A stretch of DNA of 64,000 nt from Euphorbia lathyris (taxonomy: Eukaryota > Streptophyta > Magnoliopsida > Malpighiales > Euphorbiaceae): positions 79,873,501 through 79,937,500 of the forward strand of contig NC_088916.1 in NCBI RefSeq assembly GCF_963576675.1. Reading direction: 5' to 3'. The notes beneath the pieces are model-generated. The model did not search any database and was not told the origin of the DNA. It was given only the letters and a program-made list of their open reading frames with translations. Position numbers and translations under genes: made by a program. Below, piece after piece: positions 30,480-41,496 of the stretch. Within the stretch, counting starts at the first letter, position 1. Each line of letters starts with the position of its first letter.

Positions 30480-31640
30480 CCAACATCCGACCTTACCGAG
30501 ATTATCGGATGTTTCAATTAAGCCCAAGCTAAAATAATGTGGTACCGTCATGAAAGACCTCATGGAGGTGAAAGCCTGGCCATGGCATGCCCCACCAAAA
30601 GTGGCGACTCCGCTAGGGACTAGATGTTGACATTTTTGGATACATCTTTGCTTTAGAAAATGGCTTCCATAACAATAACTAATGCATCAACATTGAGGTG
30701 TCATAATTGAATGACAATCTCTAAAATCTTTATACCCATTTTTAAGAGTTTAGGTCTACTCGTGCACCAAATAGTTAAGATCTTGCATGGTGTTATGCTT
30801 CATCATGAAGGTTATGAGTGTTGAGTGAACTTAGTGGCCATTTAGTTGAAGCTCTGAATGAATCATGTAGGGAGATGTTCGTACTAGTATGTTGCACCTT
30901 CCTTCAATATGGTGGGGAGCAACCTACACATGAAGGCATCTATGGTTAGGGTAGTCTTGAAAGAGGTTCATAAATTTTTCGCATGGACTATATTATCTCC
31001 CAAGTTATATTCTTTTAGGGATAGGTATTTGATTATGGGATATCATCTTCTCTATGATGCGAGAAAGAGAGGAGAACTTATGTATGTGACCTCCGAGATC
31101 TGGGCATCGATCCTTACATCCATTATGACACTTTTGAGTCTTCGGTTCACTTCCTCACTGATGAGGTTAAACATATCCTCCTTGTCCATCAAGATTTGAG
31201 AGTTTGTTTGTCTTTTAAGGGGAGTTTTCTTATGGGGAGAACAATGTCTACGATGAGATTTGGGGTTCACCAATGCTTAGTGACGGATGTGCATTCTTAG
31301 GGAGGAGCGAACTTCCTCTGACGACACCTTCCACGTGCTCTCGTTGGAGAGTACCGTGGACAATCTAGAGTGTCGGCGTTGTGAGAGATACAATATTGCT
31401 CCCTATACCCTTTTTTGAGGTCCATATGTTTTGATGTGTGTGAGTTCTCTTTACATCTGGACAACTAATAACGATATGATGTCTGATAGAGCATGTTGAA
31501 AATCTATGATGGTTTGAGTGGTTGATAGTTGTTTCTATTGTATGAAGCTTCGCCTGCATAAGCTGCATCTCGACGGTATATTCCTCCCTTAGCTCGTTGA
31601 CGGTCTCTTGGATCATTTCCACGTTATATATAAGCTATTT
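30480..31640 (+). repeat. Possible LTR-retrotransposon relic, unrecognised
   Basis: gtggcgactccgctaggga at 30602-30620 resembles a leader phrase common in plant Ty3/gypsy (Tat-type) elements. A 96-codon open frame at 30909-31199 and an 85-codon minus-strand frame at 31622-31365 (with a coiled-coil-like start) match nothing I know. I cannot say whether either was ever coding. Confidence 0.3.
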
Positions 31641-32110
31641 GGATAAACTGTTGAGGAACAGCTTTCTTCTTAAAGCCTAGACATTTGTTCATATGCTTAT
31701 TTAACCCATGGGTTATGGCTTGGAAGGGGATAAGCCTCTTGTTAATGTCTATAGTCGCCATTGGCTCTTATGGAGATTTAGAGTTTAGACGAAAGAAGTT
31801 CTTTTTGGATGTTAAGGTAAATGAGGAGCTAGTTGGGGCAGCATCATCCTTGATGTGAGCCATAAAAGCTATGTAGTATCCACATTCACCACACCAATTT
31901 GATGTCGAAAAACTTAGACAGAATCTTCTACATCGTGATTTGAGGAGAGAAGGCCATATTATAAGGCAAGAAATTGTTAAAAGAGTGGACGGAATCTAGC
32001 GATCTCATTCTGATAACTAAGTTAGCAGAAGTTATGTGGATGAAGATAAAAGAATAGTAAAATCTTCTATTTATAAGATTCTAAGGCTTCTAAGGTCATT
32101 CTTACCCTAG
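31641..32110. other. Intergenic DNA, nothing recognised
   Basis: Less AT-rich than its surroundings, like the preceding stretch, so it may belong to the same relic. Confidence 0.3.
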
Positions 32111-32119
32111 TTGACGAGA

Positions 32120-32350
32120 CATGTATAGAGAGAATGTTTGGAGTACGTCTCGAGGGTTCGCACCACTGAGGCGACACCTTTAAACCATATCCACATCCAG
32201 ACTATCCTCGTTCCCTGGTTGGTAGACACCTCAAATGAGTGGTACAACTGACCCAAAGATTTAAGATTGCTCCATACTCAAAATGAGATTCGAACCCTCA
32301 CTCCTCACTCTTAGTTAAAAATGGAAGAGCCCCTACTCCTCGACCACATC
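32120..32350 (-). mobile_element. Candidate tRNA-derived SINE
   Basis: On the minus strand, gatgtggtcgaggagtaggg (A-box-like, near 32346) is followed about 45 bases later by gagggttcgaatctc (B box, near 32295), then an unrelated body to about 32120. Box spacing is somewhat wider than in a tRNA. No A-tail or target duplication was identified. Confidence 0.45.
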
Positions 32351-32731
32351 CCTTGTATTACATTAATTGATGTTACATAATCAAATAGAGAATACTTGGC
32401 ATATATACACATATCACAAGTAATTTTTTAATTCTCATTCTCAATCATACTCGCAAAATCTACCGAAGACATAGCTTCTTAATAGCTGTATGATTTTGTT
32501 AGTATTTTGACTGGGGACACCTACCTTCTTCGAGGAAATTCCAATTCTCATTTCAGAAATTACTTAATTTGATGGTGATTGGAATTATTGCATACGTGAT
32601 TCTCACACTTAGAAAATTTGGTATGTGTACTACAATTTGTGCTATGCAAGTCAAAACTTCAATTCCAAATTCTAAATGTATTTTCTTGATCTTGATGGCT
32701 TAGCTAAGCAATGACTTCTTAAAAAAAAAAA

Positions 32732-33256
32732 AATGTAAAATTACCCGTAACGTTAATTGCTATGAGAAATTTTACCTCTTATATCTAAAATGGTACAATT
32801 TCAACCCAAACATTGTCTGGAAGAACAATTTTACTTTTAACATTGGTAAGTTGAATCTATTAGATAATTCTAAAATAAATATATCATATTTTTTTGTGAT
32901 TTAAAAATAGAATTGAAAAATTAATATTTTTAAATAAACGAAATATTTAGATTTTTTATCCAACTCGTACAAAATACAGTATAATTTTTAACTTTTTTCA
33001 AAAAAAAAAAAAATCACATCTATTCATATGATTGTAAACAGAAACTAATAAGTAATAAAAACAACACATAAAGGTATAGACGACACGATTCATGACTGTG
33101 ACATTTTAATTATTTCTCAAATTGATCAAACCTGTTAATATTTAAAATAAATTTGCTCTTGGCTGCAAACGTTAGGGATAAAATTACATCATTTTAAACA
33201 TTAGGAGTAAAATTGCTAATGTTTATCAACGTTAGGGTGTTTTTGGACCTTATCCC
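32732..33256. mobile_element. MITE of the GGATAAGGTGC family
   Basis: Left end gtaaaattacccgtaacgtt, right end gttagggtgtttttggacct then tatccc; interior aattgatcaaacctgttaat. Confidence 0.65.
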
Positions 33257-33320
33257 ATAAAATAAATATAAAACTCACATAAAATTAACTCTTTGATTCC
33301 AACATCTTACTTGAGTAGAG

Positions 33321-33616
33321 TAGACCTATTCATGAGAAAGACTGGACCGGTTTGACTGGATCGGACTCAACCCGGGCATTATGGACTTACAATTAAAACA
33401 TTCAACTCAAGCCCAACCAATATAATGTTAAAAGTCGGGTCAAGCCGGACATACCTGTCCTATTTCTATAAATTCCAAATCCAACAGAAAAACAGGTGAA
33501 CTTAGACCGGCTTGCACCGGACTAGGTCTAATGACATTTTATCTTGTTCAAGTGGGATCCCAATAGACACGGGCCTAGGCGGGCAGTGTGAGTACAAGGG
33601 CCACCGAATAGGTCTA
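33321..33616. mobile_element. hAT-like MITE with TAGACCTA ends
   Basis: Ends tagacctattcatgag and caccgaataggtcta are inverted; the body shares acacgggcctaggcgggc with the element at 29325-29759. Flanks share only tagag. Confidence 0.55.
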
Positions 33617-33819
33617 TTTTAGAGTTCCAAAATTTGGTTTCAGTTTCACATCCATGGCTCCAACTGAACTTTGGTCAATGAGAGAAGAAAACCTCTTCCA
33701 TAGCCAATTCAAATACATTCATGACTAACGACAACCAGAAAAGAGACGAACCACTGTACATAACATATATGACATTGTTCGAATTGCAATTGTTTCCCGA
33801 ATTGGATGCAATTGATGCT

Positions 33820-34385
33820 CTAAACCGCATTAGGAGGGCTTCCGCCATCTAAATTAACAATTGGTACCTTAATTTTCATCACGACCCCTTCAAGGACACC
33901 ATCGCCACGGAAAGTACGAGTGAATAGTCTAGGGTCAACTGGTCCAGGTAGCTTGAACGAGAGCGTAAATGGTCCAGGTGAAGCGAGTTGCTGGACTCTT
34001 AATTGATAAGCACCCATTGGGCCTGTAACAGTTCCCCCTGCGTAAGGTGTTATCTTGCCTCGTATGCAAACCGTCCCATCATGCAGAATCAAGCATCTTA
34101 TATTACCTGAAATCATAAGCACAAACATCTAAAATTCAATGATAAATTTCACCCGATTGAGATGCATGGTTTTAAATGAATGCTGTAAAATCCAACATTT
34201 TAAGTGATTAACTTACACTCTTCCTTTCGGATGCCAGGCAATGCAACCCGAAAAAGATAGGCATCTGCAGAAATGCCTATGTCCATTAAACCAAACGGTG
34301 GTGCAATGATACTTTCCTTTGCTGTTCCGCTATATTTCATAAAAGGTTTCACTTGTAAGTTGCTGCCAATATTTTGCTGATCCAT
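33820..34385 (-). CDS. Alpha-crystallin-domain (HSP20-like) protein
   Basis: Two coding exons on the minus strand, 34385-34217 and 34106-33820, with a 110-bp GT-AG intron (donor GAGT|GTAAGT, acceptor TTTCAG|GTAA), giving 151 aa. The protein has a short N-terminus (MDQQNIGSNLQ), then an alpha-crystallin domain: GISADAYLFRVALPG, strand HDGTVCIRGKI, FTLSFKLPGPVDP and GDGVLEGVVMKI. This wording matches the plant HSP20-like group that includes ACD22.3 and the IDM2/IDM3 proteins of active DNA demethylation, rather than the classic heat-inducible small HSPs. Function here is inference. The ATG is preceded by ATCCTTGGCAGC, a good splice acceptor, so a non-coding first exon is expected; a matching donor lies at 36892. 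No heat-shock element was recognised. Confidence 0.85.
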
Positions 34386-36892
34386 GCTGCCAAGGATAAA
34401 GCGTATGGTTAAGCATCGTTACTACATATTCAAACCAACATATAGCAATGGCACTGCCCATTGGGACATCAACTTATGAACAAAAGTATTATGCGTCTCT
34501 TGCTACATCTACGGCTGCGAGGAACGCCTAAAAGATGTGCACAGTGCACTTAAGAGAAATCACTAAAAAAGGTGCACATTTTTGGAATGTATTTATGAAA
34601 ATGAATCAAACAGAAATCAAGCAAGTAAAAACAAAGACCGAAACTAGAGCAATCACACAGACACAAAGAGTTTACATGGTTCGGTCAATGTGACCTATGT
34701 CCTCAGTCACACTAGGCGTTGCACCCTCAGACTCCCGTTAATGACACATCATCAAGAGAACAAGTCAATTAATTCGGTTCCACAAACACAAAAGCATAAA
34801 ACAAACACATGATACTGTCTAAGTACAACTACTCTGGAGATCTCATATATCGAGCAAGAATATCATTGTTGCATCAAGTGTTCGATCTTTTACAACATAA
34901 TATAATAAGAATAAAACAATCATATTTACAAAGTTATAAGAGTTCCAACAAGGTACTCGAATAGACAACACGCACAATAAGTGGGCCTTATTTTACTTAA
35001 AATAATACCCTCAAATATGAAGAATTTTTAGATTAGAGGGAAGAGAGGCAAAAATATTAGATTCCTTTTTTCAATAACTTGTTCACATTTAGAAATTCCT
35101 TTCTTTTTGTCAGCTATTGATAGTAACTCGAAAAGAAAGATGGTGACAAAAGGATGGCACTTAATACCAAATTATAGAGGACGAATTTAAGAGACAAACA
35201 TTTATCGATAAACGACAATTTCTACAATTACGGAAAGCTATTAACCATAATCTAAACGACATATGAGTTCTAATCTAACCTCTTAAATTACAAACTTCAT
35301 GCAGACACAAGACGCCCAGAGTGAAAAGACAATCTTTCTCTATGCTTAGATGAATGCATCGACCATACATTTTTGAAAAATAAAAGAAATAACAATATCA
35401 TTAATGCGGAAACTATCAATTTGAATTAACAAAATAACTATTTTCTTCGTATTTGAAGCGGCTAGTTCCAAGATACAATCATTATCGCAAACACAATGAG
35501 AATCATAAACCCTTGGAACCTTCAATGGACCATATTCTAGAAGGCAGAATCCTTTTGATATGATTTAACAAAAACCTGATATCTAGCTAGGTATAAGAAA
35601 AATGAATGACAAGTTCAACATGTAAAAGACACAAGTAAGAAATATGACTATGAGGCATAACAGTACCTTTTTCAGCCTCGGCTCTAGCAGCAAGAGCAAT
35701 TACAGGATATGAAAAATAGTTCGATCAATATACTTGTCATTGAAGTCCATTGATGAAAACAACCCAGAGCTCTAAAGTAAACCAAAGAACTTGTTTGCTT
35801 TAACTCAGATCTACGAGATGGATTCATACTCATATATAGCATCATACATTTAATCTTTCTCATACATTACTTTGTATGTTAGGAACCATGTCCATTTTAG
35901 GTGTTTCATTTTGATATTTGTTTTACGTCCTTAATTTCTCAAGCATATTAACTTCAACTTGCCTACACGGAATGCTAACTGTATTCTAAAAGAATATTTG
36001 GCATCCAATCTGTTATTGACCCTACAGTTTTACTCCATTTAGTAAAAAACATAGTCGGAGTGCAAGCACTATATCAATCATCATGTTCTCCCGACGTATA
36101 GAAAAGCATAAAAAATGAGTTAGGAAAACATTCAAATCATTCACCGAGAACCGCAAATTCGAGTCTAACATTTATTCATATCAAACTGTCACCAAACTCA
36201 TGGATCAACAATTATTAGAGCTTGTATTGTACTTCCGGAACAGAAAAGCATAACAAATGAGTTAGGAAAACATTCAAATTATTCACCGAGAACCACCAAT
36301 TCGAGTAGTCTAATTTATCATGCATCTCAAACTAGCAGAAATTCATGGAGAAAGATACATAGATCAACAATTATTAGAGCTCATACCTTCGGGAACAGAT
36401 AATTTATGCATGACAATTTCAGATCTACTACACTGGTTAAGTGTAAATTATGAAGAGTTCATGAACTAATATAAACCTTAACAAAAAAAAAAAAGCATAA
36501 CTAAACTTAAATATACAACCAATTTTCACCGAAAACACTTCAATCCAACAGTAGAACACGAGAATCTTCAAACTATACGCAAAAAAAGAGTCTGATTAAT
36601 CTACTCTCTGAATGACCACTTCACCCCTCATCCTACCCTAACAACAGTCTAGTTTATGATTCACAAATATAATTCCTCCGACTAGCGACATTTTACTAGC
36701 AAGCAAACTTTCCTCAACAATTAGAACTAAAAAGCATGTATATCAACAGAAATGTATATGAACCAGAAACCAGTAAGAGCCATAGATAAACTTTGAGCTT
36801 ACTCTGCTAGTAACTGAAACCCTATCTCTTGTCCCTCTTTCGATCGAGGGTTTTTGAAGATAAGAAAAGGTGTTTGGCGAAAGGAAACTTAC
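34386..36892 (-). other. Inferred 5' UTR intron of the HSP20-like gene
   Basis: About 2.5 kb between the donor T|GTAAGT at 36892 and the acceptor just before the start codon. No coding exon is evident inside. 34650-34800 holds gtttacatggttcggtcaat and following words common in plant retroelement repeats. 36100-36400 contains an imperfect repeat (gttaggaaaacattcaaat..attcaccgagaacc twice, near 36119 and 36259). Confidence 0.5.
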
Positions 36893-36985
36893 AGATTACT
36901 GCAAGGGAGAGAAGGAAGCCACAGTTGCCGATACCGCCAATGCGAAGCTTGAGCGAGAGCAGAGATGATTAGGGAAAGAGTGAGG
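36893..36985 (-). promoter_or_regulatory. Candidate non-coding first exon and promoter region of the HSP20-like gene
   Basis: On the minus strand, a CT-rich stretch (ctctgctctcgctcaagc, cttccttctctcccttgcag) ends at a strong donor TCT|GTAAGTTT. CT-rich leaders are common in plant first exons. The transcription start is not fixed by sequence. Confidence 0.45.
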
Positions 36986-37113
36986 AGAAAGTGGCTTACA
37001 GTGAGGTCTCAATGGGTCTCAGACTCGTCGCGTGGAGAAGAGGCGCAAACGACAGAATCGTATAGTGGGGTTAAGTTTAAGGCCTGGGAGCGTAATCCAT
37101 TAGAATAACAGAA

Positions 37114-37644
37114 ATAAGGTGCAAAAATAACGGATGAGCAATTTTATCCTAGGCTCTAAAATGCTGAAATTTTTATTTTTAACATTCACACTTAAGAGTA
37201 ATTTTATTCTAACGTTGTTAAATTGGATCAATTTTAGAAATTATTATAAAATTGAGATATTTTATTCCTTATTTTTTTCTATTAATAATTAATTATTATA
37301 CAAATTTTTTTTCTATTAATAATTTATTATTATGCGAATTTAATCGATATTAATAAGTGCATGCGTCAAATATTAAACAATAGAAGCTACAAGGACAGTG
37401 GTATATTAAGCAGCGCGCGACATAATACATAAAAAAAGCAATTGTCTTAGTAGTAAGCAGTGTGAAGTGTAAGTGAGGAGGCTAAGGTTTGAACCACACC
37501 ACCAGCAGCAGCATTTTTTGTTAAATTTTATACTCAAAACGACGTAGTTTTGAGTGTTCTCACCATAAGGAAGTGTCCTCACCTAAAAAAGGTTCTCACA
37601 ATTGCACCATTTTAGATGTTAGAGATATTTTTGCACCTTATCCC
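37114..37644. mobile_element. MITE of the GGATAAGGTGC family
   Basis: Ends ataaggtgcaaaaataac and gatatttttgcaccttatccc are inverted. The interior 37390-37590 (ggaggctaaggtttgaaccacac, caaaacgacgtagttttg) is foreign to the family and is probably another insertion. Confidence 0.65.
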
Positions 37645-37901
37645 AAAATAATATAAATAATTGACTTTTAGTAATTTAAAAGTAACTAAAAAATATTATC
37701 TCTAACAATATTCTTTATATTCATTTTATTTATTTATTATTTTATCATTAAAATTATTAATTATTGTTATATTTACCATTAGTAAGAGAAAAGAGACTCA
37801 CTAATAATAAATTATTAATAAAAAAATGAATTAAGAAGGCACGAGGAGGTGAAAAGATGCTTTCTATTAATACATGAGATAGAGAGGCTCTTAGTGATCT
37901 G

Positions 37902-38330
37902 AAGCATCTCCAATAGAGGGTGCCCAAAAGAATGACAGCTGATGTAACATTTAGTTTGGCAACTTTTAAAGGGTGCCTACTATTTGAGTGATGGTGGGTG
38001 CTAAAAAAGTTGTCAAAAGGTTGTCAAACATTTTTTTAATATAAAAAAAATTGATTTACTTGAATGCTATTTGTTCACCTTTTTGATGACTTTCTCTCTC
38101 ATTTCACTATTGGTTGCCAATATTTATAAGTAAATAAATTATATATTAAGTAATTATTTGTGGGGTCATTGTGATAACTTTTAAAGTTGATTTACTATTT
38201 GAACATTTTTAAATAAAAGTTGCCAAGAGTGATGTATATTACTAAATTAATAAAATATTATATTTTAATATGATGTGTTAATTTTTTGCAATTTTTAGAA
38301 CAACCTCAATTGGAGATGCTCTAAGAGACT
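37902..38330. mobile_element. MITE with GAGCATCTCCAAT-type ends
   Basis: gaagcatctccaatagaggg at the left and aattggagatgctctaag at the right are inverted. This end is shared by abundant plant MITEs. Flanks tagtgatct and taagagact match at 6 of 9 bases. Non-coding. Confidence 0.6.
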
Positions 38331-38432
38331 GTTATTGAAGCTGATTTTTAACTCTCACTTTCCAAATTTTAACTTAAGAGTCAAACTAAGATGTTGTTAA
38401 ATATGCTCTAATACCTTGTCAACCTGCCACTT

Positions 38433-38646
38433 AGGCCCTGTTCTTTATCACTTAATTTCAGTAACAATTAGTTCAGTTCAGTTCAATTCAATTCAGTTCA
38501 GTAGCAATCAGTTCAGTTCAGTTCAATTCAGTTCAGTTCAACATTCAGTTTCAGCATCCAGTTTCAACATTCAGTTTCAGTATTCAGTAATTTATCATTA
38601 TTTATTATATTATAATAATAATTATTATTTATCTATAATTTATCAT

Positions 38647-38685
<39 letters not shown>

Positions 38686-39434
38686 TATAGTTTATCATTA
38701 TCTATAAATTAGATAAAAGTCAAGAAATGATAGTTTATTAAAGTATATATCGTTTAATAAAAAAAATTAAAACTAAAGTATGCATCCATATTTAAAAATT
38801 AGGAATTGCATCCATATTATGAATTATTTCTCAAATTTACCGAATGTATCAATGTTAGGGATAAAATTGCACCGTTTTAGACGTTAGAGGTAAAATTACT
38901 CCTGACCCAAAACGTTATTTTTGCACTTTAACCCTTAATTAAAATAAAAAATTAAGAGTTTGTATTCATATGAAGATTTGTATTTAATTTCATAGGCTTT
39001 AAATTATATGTAAATTTGTGTTTGTATGTAATTTGTATTTTTAATTTAAATTAGACTCACTTTTATTTAATTGCATAGGCTTTTATCGAGCCAAGATTTT
39101 ATCAATCCGGGCTTTTATTTGATATTCAATTTAGTTTTATCTTAATAATATATTTATTTATTATTGATATTATTAAATTTATTAGAACCATTATTATTAT
39201 TATTATTATTATAAGTTTATTAATGTCCAATATTATCATTAAAATTATTTTAAAGTCTAATATCGTCATTATTGTTAAGTTCGGTTAAGTTCGGTAGCAT
39301 TCAGTTAAGTTCAGTAGCATTCAGTTAAGTTCAGTTCAGTTCAGTATTTAGTAGCATTCAGTTCAGTTCAGTTCAGTTCAATTCAATTCAGTTCAGTTCA
39401 ATTCAGTTTTTTTCAGCGATAAAAAACAGAGCCT
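38433..39434. mobile_element. DNA element with sub-terminal TTCAG arrays
   Basis: Ends cttaggccctgttctttatc and gataaaaaacagagcctaag are inverted. Inside each end lies an array of ttcag/ttcaa pentamers (38462-38590 and 39278-39415) in the same, not inverted, orientation. The middle contains ATT runs and, at 38822-38940, a fragment of the GGATAAGGTGC family. The target duplication is not clear. Confidence 0.65.
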
Positions 39435-39439
39435 AAGCC

Positions 39440-40106
39440 CGCTGTACAAGTTCAGTTGGGAGGTGTTATGATTTTCCAAAACTTCAATTTCACCCCTAAA
39501 TTTTTAAAAATTTCAAATAATCATTTATTATCATCTAATTGCATTTAATAATCTAATAATTTTTAATAAAATTTGTTAGATATAAAAAATGGGAGGCACA
39601 CTCCATTATATTTCAAAGTGTTCACCATGTCTCGAAAAAAAAAAAGACAAATAATCATAAACTTTTAAAAGTTTAAGGACAGTTGAAGTTGCGGTTCTTC
39701 AATATAATTGGATAAAAATATAAGGTTATTGAATGCAATTGTATAATAATATAAAGTTATTGAACAAGAATACGGAGATATTTAAAACTTTTAAAAGTTG
39801 ATGGAAATAATTGAAGTTTTGAATCAAGCACATAGATCTAAATACAGTCAGCCTTTAAAAAATTAATACTATTGAAATTATTAATATTTCTATTTTGAAA
39901 TTCAAATTAAATTGATATTTGATACAACTGAAAAATAAGTATTGAATTTTAAGTGTTAAATAAAGTATTTAAAGTATTAAATGATGTAACTGTTTTGATA
40001 AATATTAGAAACAAGTACTGAATATAAAAATATTATGTTCAACTTAAAATTTTAAATTAAATATTTTGATTTTGATAATAAGTGATTTTTAACTTATTGA
40101 ACATTT
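39440..40106. other. AT-rich intergenic DNA
   Basis: No gene or defined element up to the target duplication of the LINE. Confidence 0.4.
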
Positions 40107-40331
40107 GAAATAGATCTGACAATTTTTTTTGCTCCCCTTGAGAGCCTGCTACTCCTTTTGAGAGTTGATATTTGTATCGCCGGCTAGGGTTCTAGCAAAT
40201 CACACCTTTCCTATATCCCATCAACACCGACCTTTCTCAATCTCAATTTCCCCATCGATTAACCATATCGTCCTTACCACACCGCCAATTAACTACACCC
40301 TCGGTTTAATCGACTCTTCGATTAGTTCAGA

Positions 40332-41496
40332 ATGGAAGAACACCTAAACCAACTGAAGATTGTTGATGACGGTTTCGAGTTCGAGACACCTCCAACGGAT
40401 CCAGCGGCAATCGACTACAAGTGGTGCCTAGTGGGATCACTAATTACAGACAGAAATTATAATTTCCAGATATTCAAGCATCGCATGGCCAGTATTTGGA
40501 GACCGGGCAAAGGTATGTCGATATCTGAAATTGGGGGTAAATTACTTTTATTCCGATTCTTTCATCCTTATGACCTAAGATGGGTGATGGACAACGGACC
40601 TTGGACTTTTGACAACCACCTGGTAATTTTGTACCAATTGAAGGAGAAAGAAGAACTGGTCGAAGCAAAATTGACACACGTCAATTTTTGGGTGCAAGTT
40701 CATGGTCTCACCCAACAATTGTTTACTGAGACAGTTGCCAAAGCCTTAAGGAATTTTATAGGCACCTTTGTCCTGATGGATACGAAGAGCAAGTGGCTGA
40801 ATGATACGAGTTAGCGTGGATATACAACAACCGCTGCAAAGAGGAAAGAAAGTTAGAAGGGCCGGAGGAGAATGGTTGCACTGTAAATTCAAGTATGAAA
40901 AATTACCCACATTTTGCTTCATTTGCGGGTTAATTGGTCACTTGGATCGTCATTGTGAGATTTTCTTCAGTAGTGAGGAAGAGGAGATCATCAGGGACTA
41001 GGATGTGTCTCTTAGGGCACCAGTACGCCGCTCCAATCTCCTTGGAGGAGAAAAGTGGTTGAAAGAGGAGTCGGATCTGAAGCCATCCGAATTGGGAGCA
41101 GGATCAGGAGAGTTTGGCAGTAGCTCAGCAGTGAAAGTGCATCACCAGGTTCAGCGACAAAATCTTTCTCATCTAGCAAGGAATTTTGGGGCAAGTATCT
41201 TTGATCATCAGACAATTGTAAATCAACCAGCAAAAGGCAAAATGCCGGAAAAGGGTTTGGAGATCGTGGATGAGAGGAAAAGGAGAAGGGGGGCTGATTC
41301 TGAAATAGGAGGGGCGTCGGGGGAGAAGGTAGTGGAGGTCAGTATACAGAATATGGAGGTGGATGGGATTCTCCAAGAGCAGGTAGAGGGATCTGAACAC
41401 AATGAATTAGATCAGGAACAGATCAATCCGAACATTCAGCATGTGAACAAGCCACAAACCAGCAAGGTGGACCAGTCGGTTTGCCCTCAGAAATGA
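40332..41496 (+). pseudogene. LINE ORF1 (nucleic-acid-binding protein), broken
   Basis: The first 160 codons (MEEHLNQLKIVDDGFEFE onward) form a DUF4283 domain: YKWCLVGSLITDRNYNF, LLLFRFFHPYDLRWVM and GPWTFDNHLVIL are typical. A frameshift near 40800 moves the continuation into another frame, where KLPTFCFICGLIGHLDRHCE gives a CX2CX4HX4C zinc knuckle. A TAG at 40999-41001 interrupts, after which a polar, low-complexity tail runs to 41496 and overlaps the start of ORF2 by 16 bases. ORF1 proteins coat the LINE RNA. Confidence 0.85.

Noticed and set aside
30909..31622. 96-codon plus-strand and 85-codon minus-strand open frames
   Set aside because: No recognisable domain, no splice context, and they lie in what is probably a decayed retroelement.
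35660..35720. Possible tiny exon on the minus strand (AG|...|GTACTG)
   Set aside because: Only 17 bases between weak splice sites in a UTR intron; not supportable without transcripts.
37390..37590. Possible SINE with a B-box-like ggtttgaacc
   Set aside because: The A box is poor, there is no tail and no target duplication. It is more likely a random insertion within the MITE.
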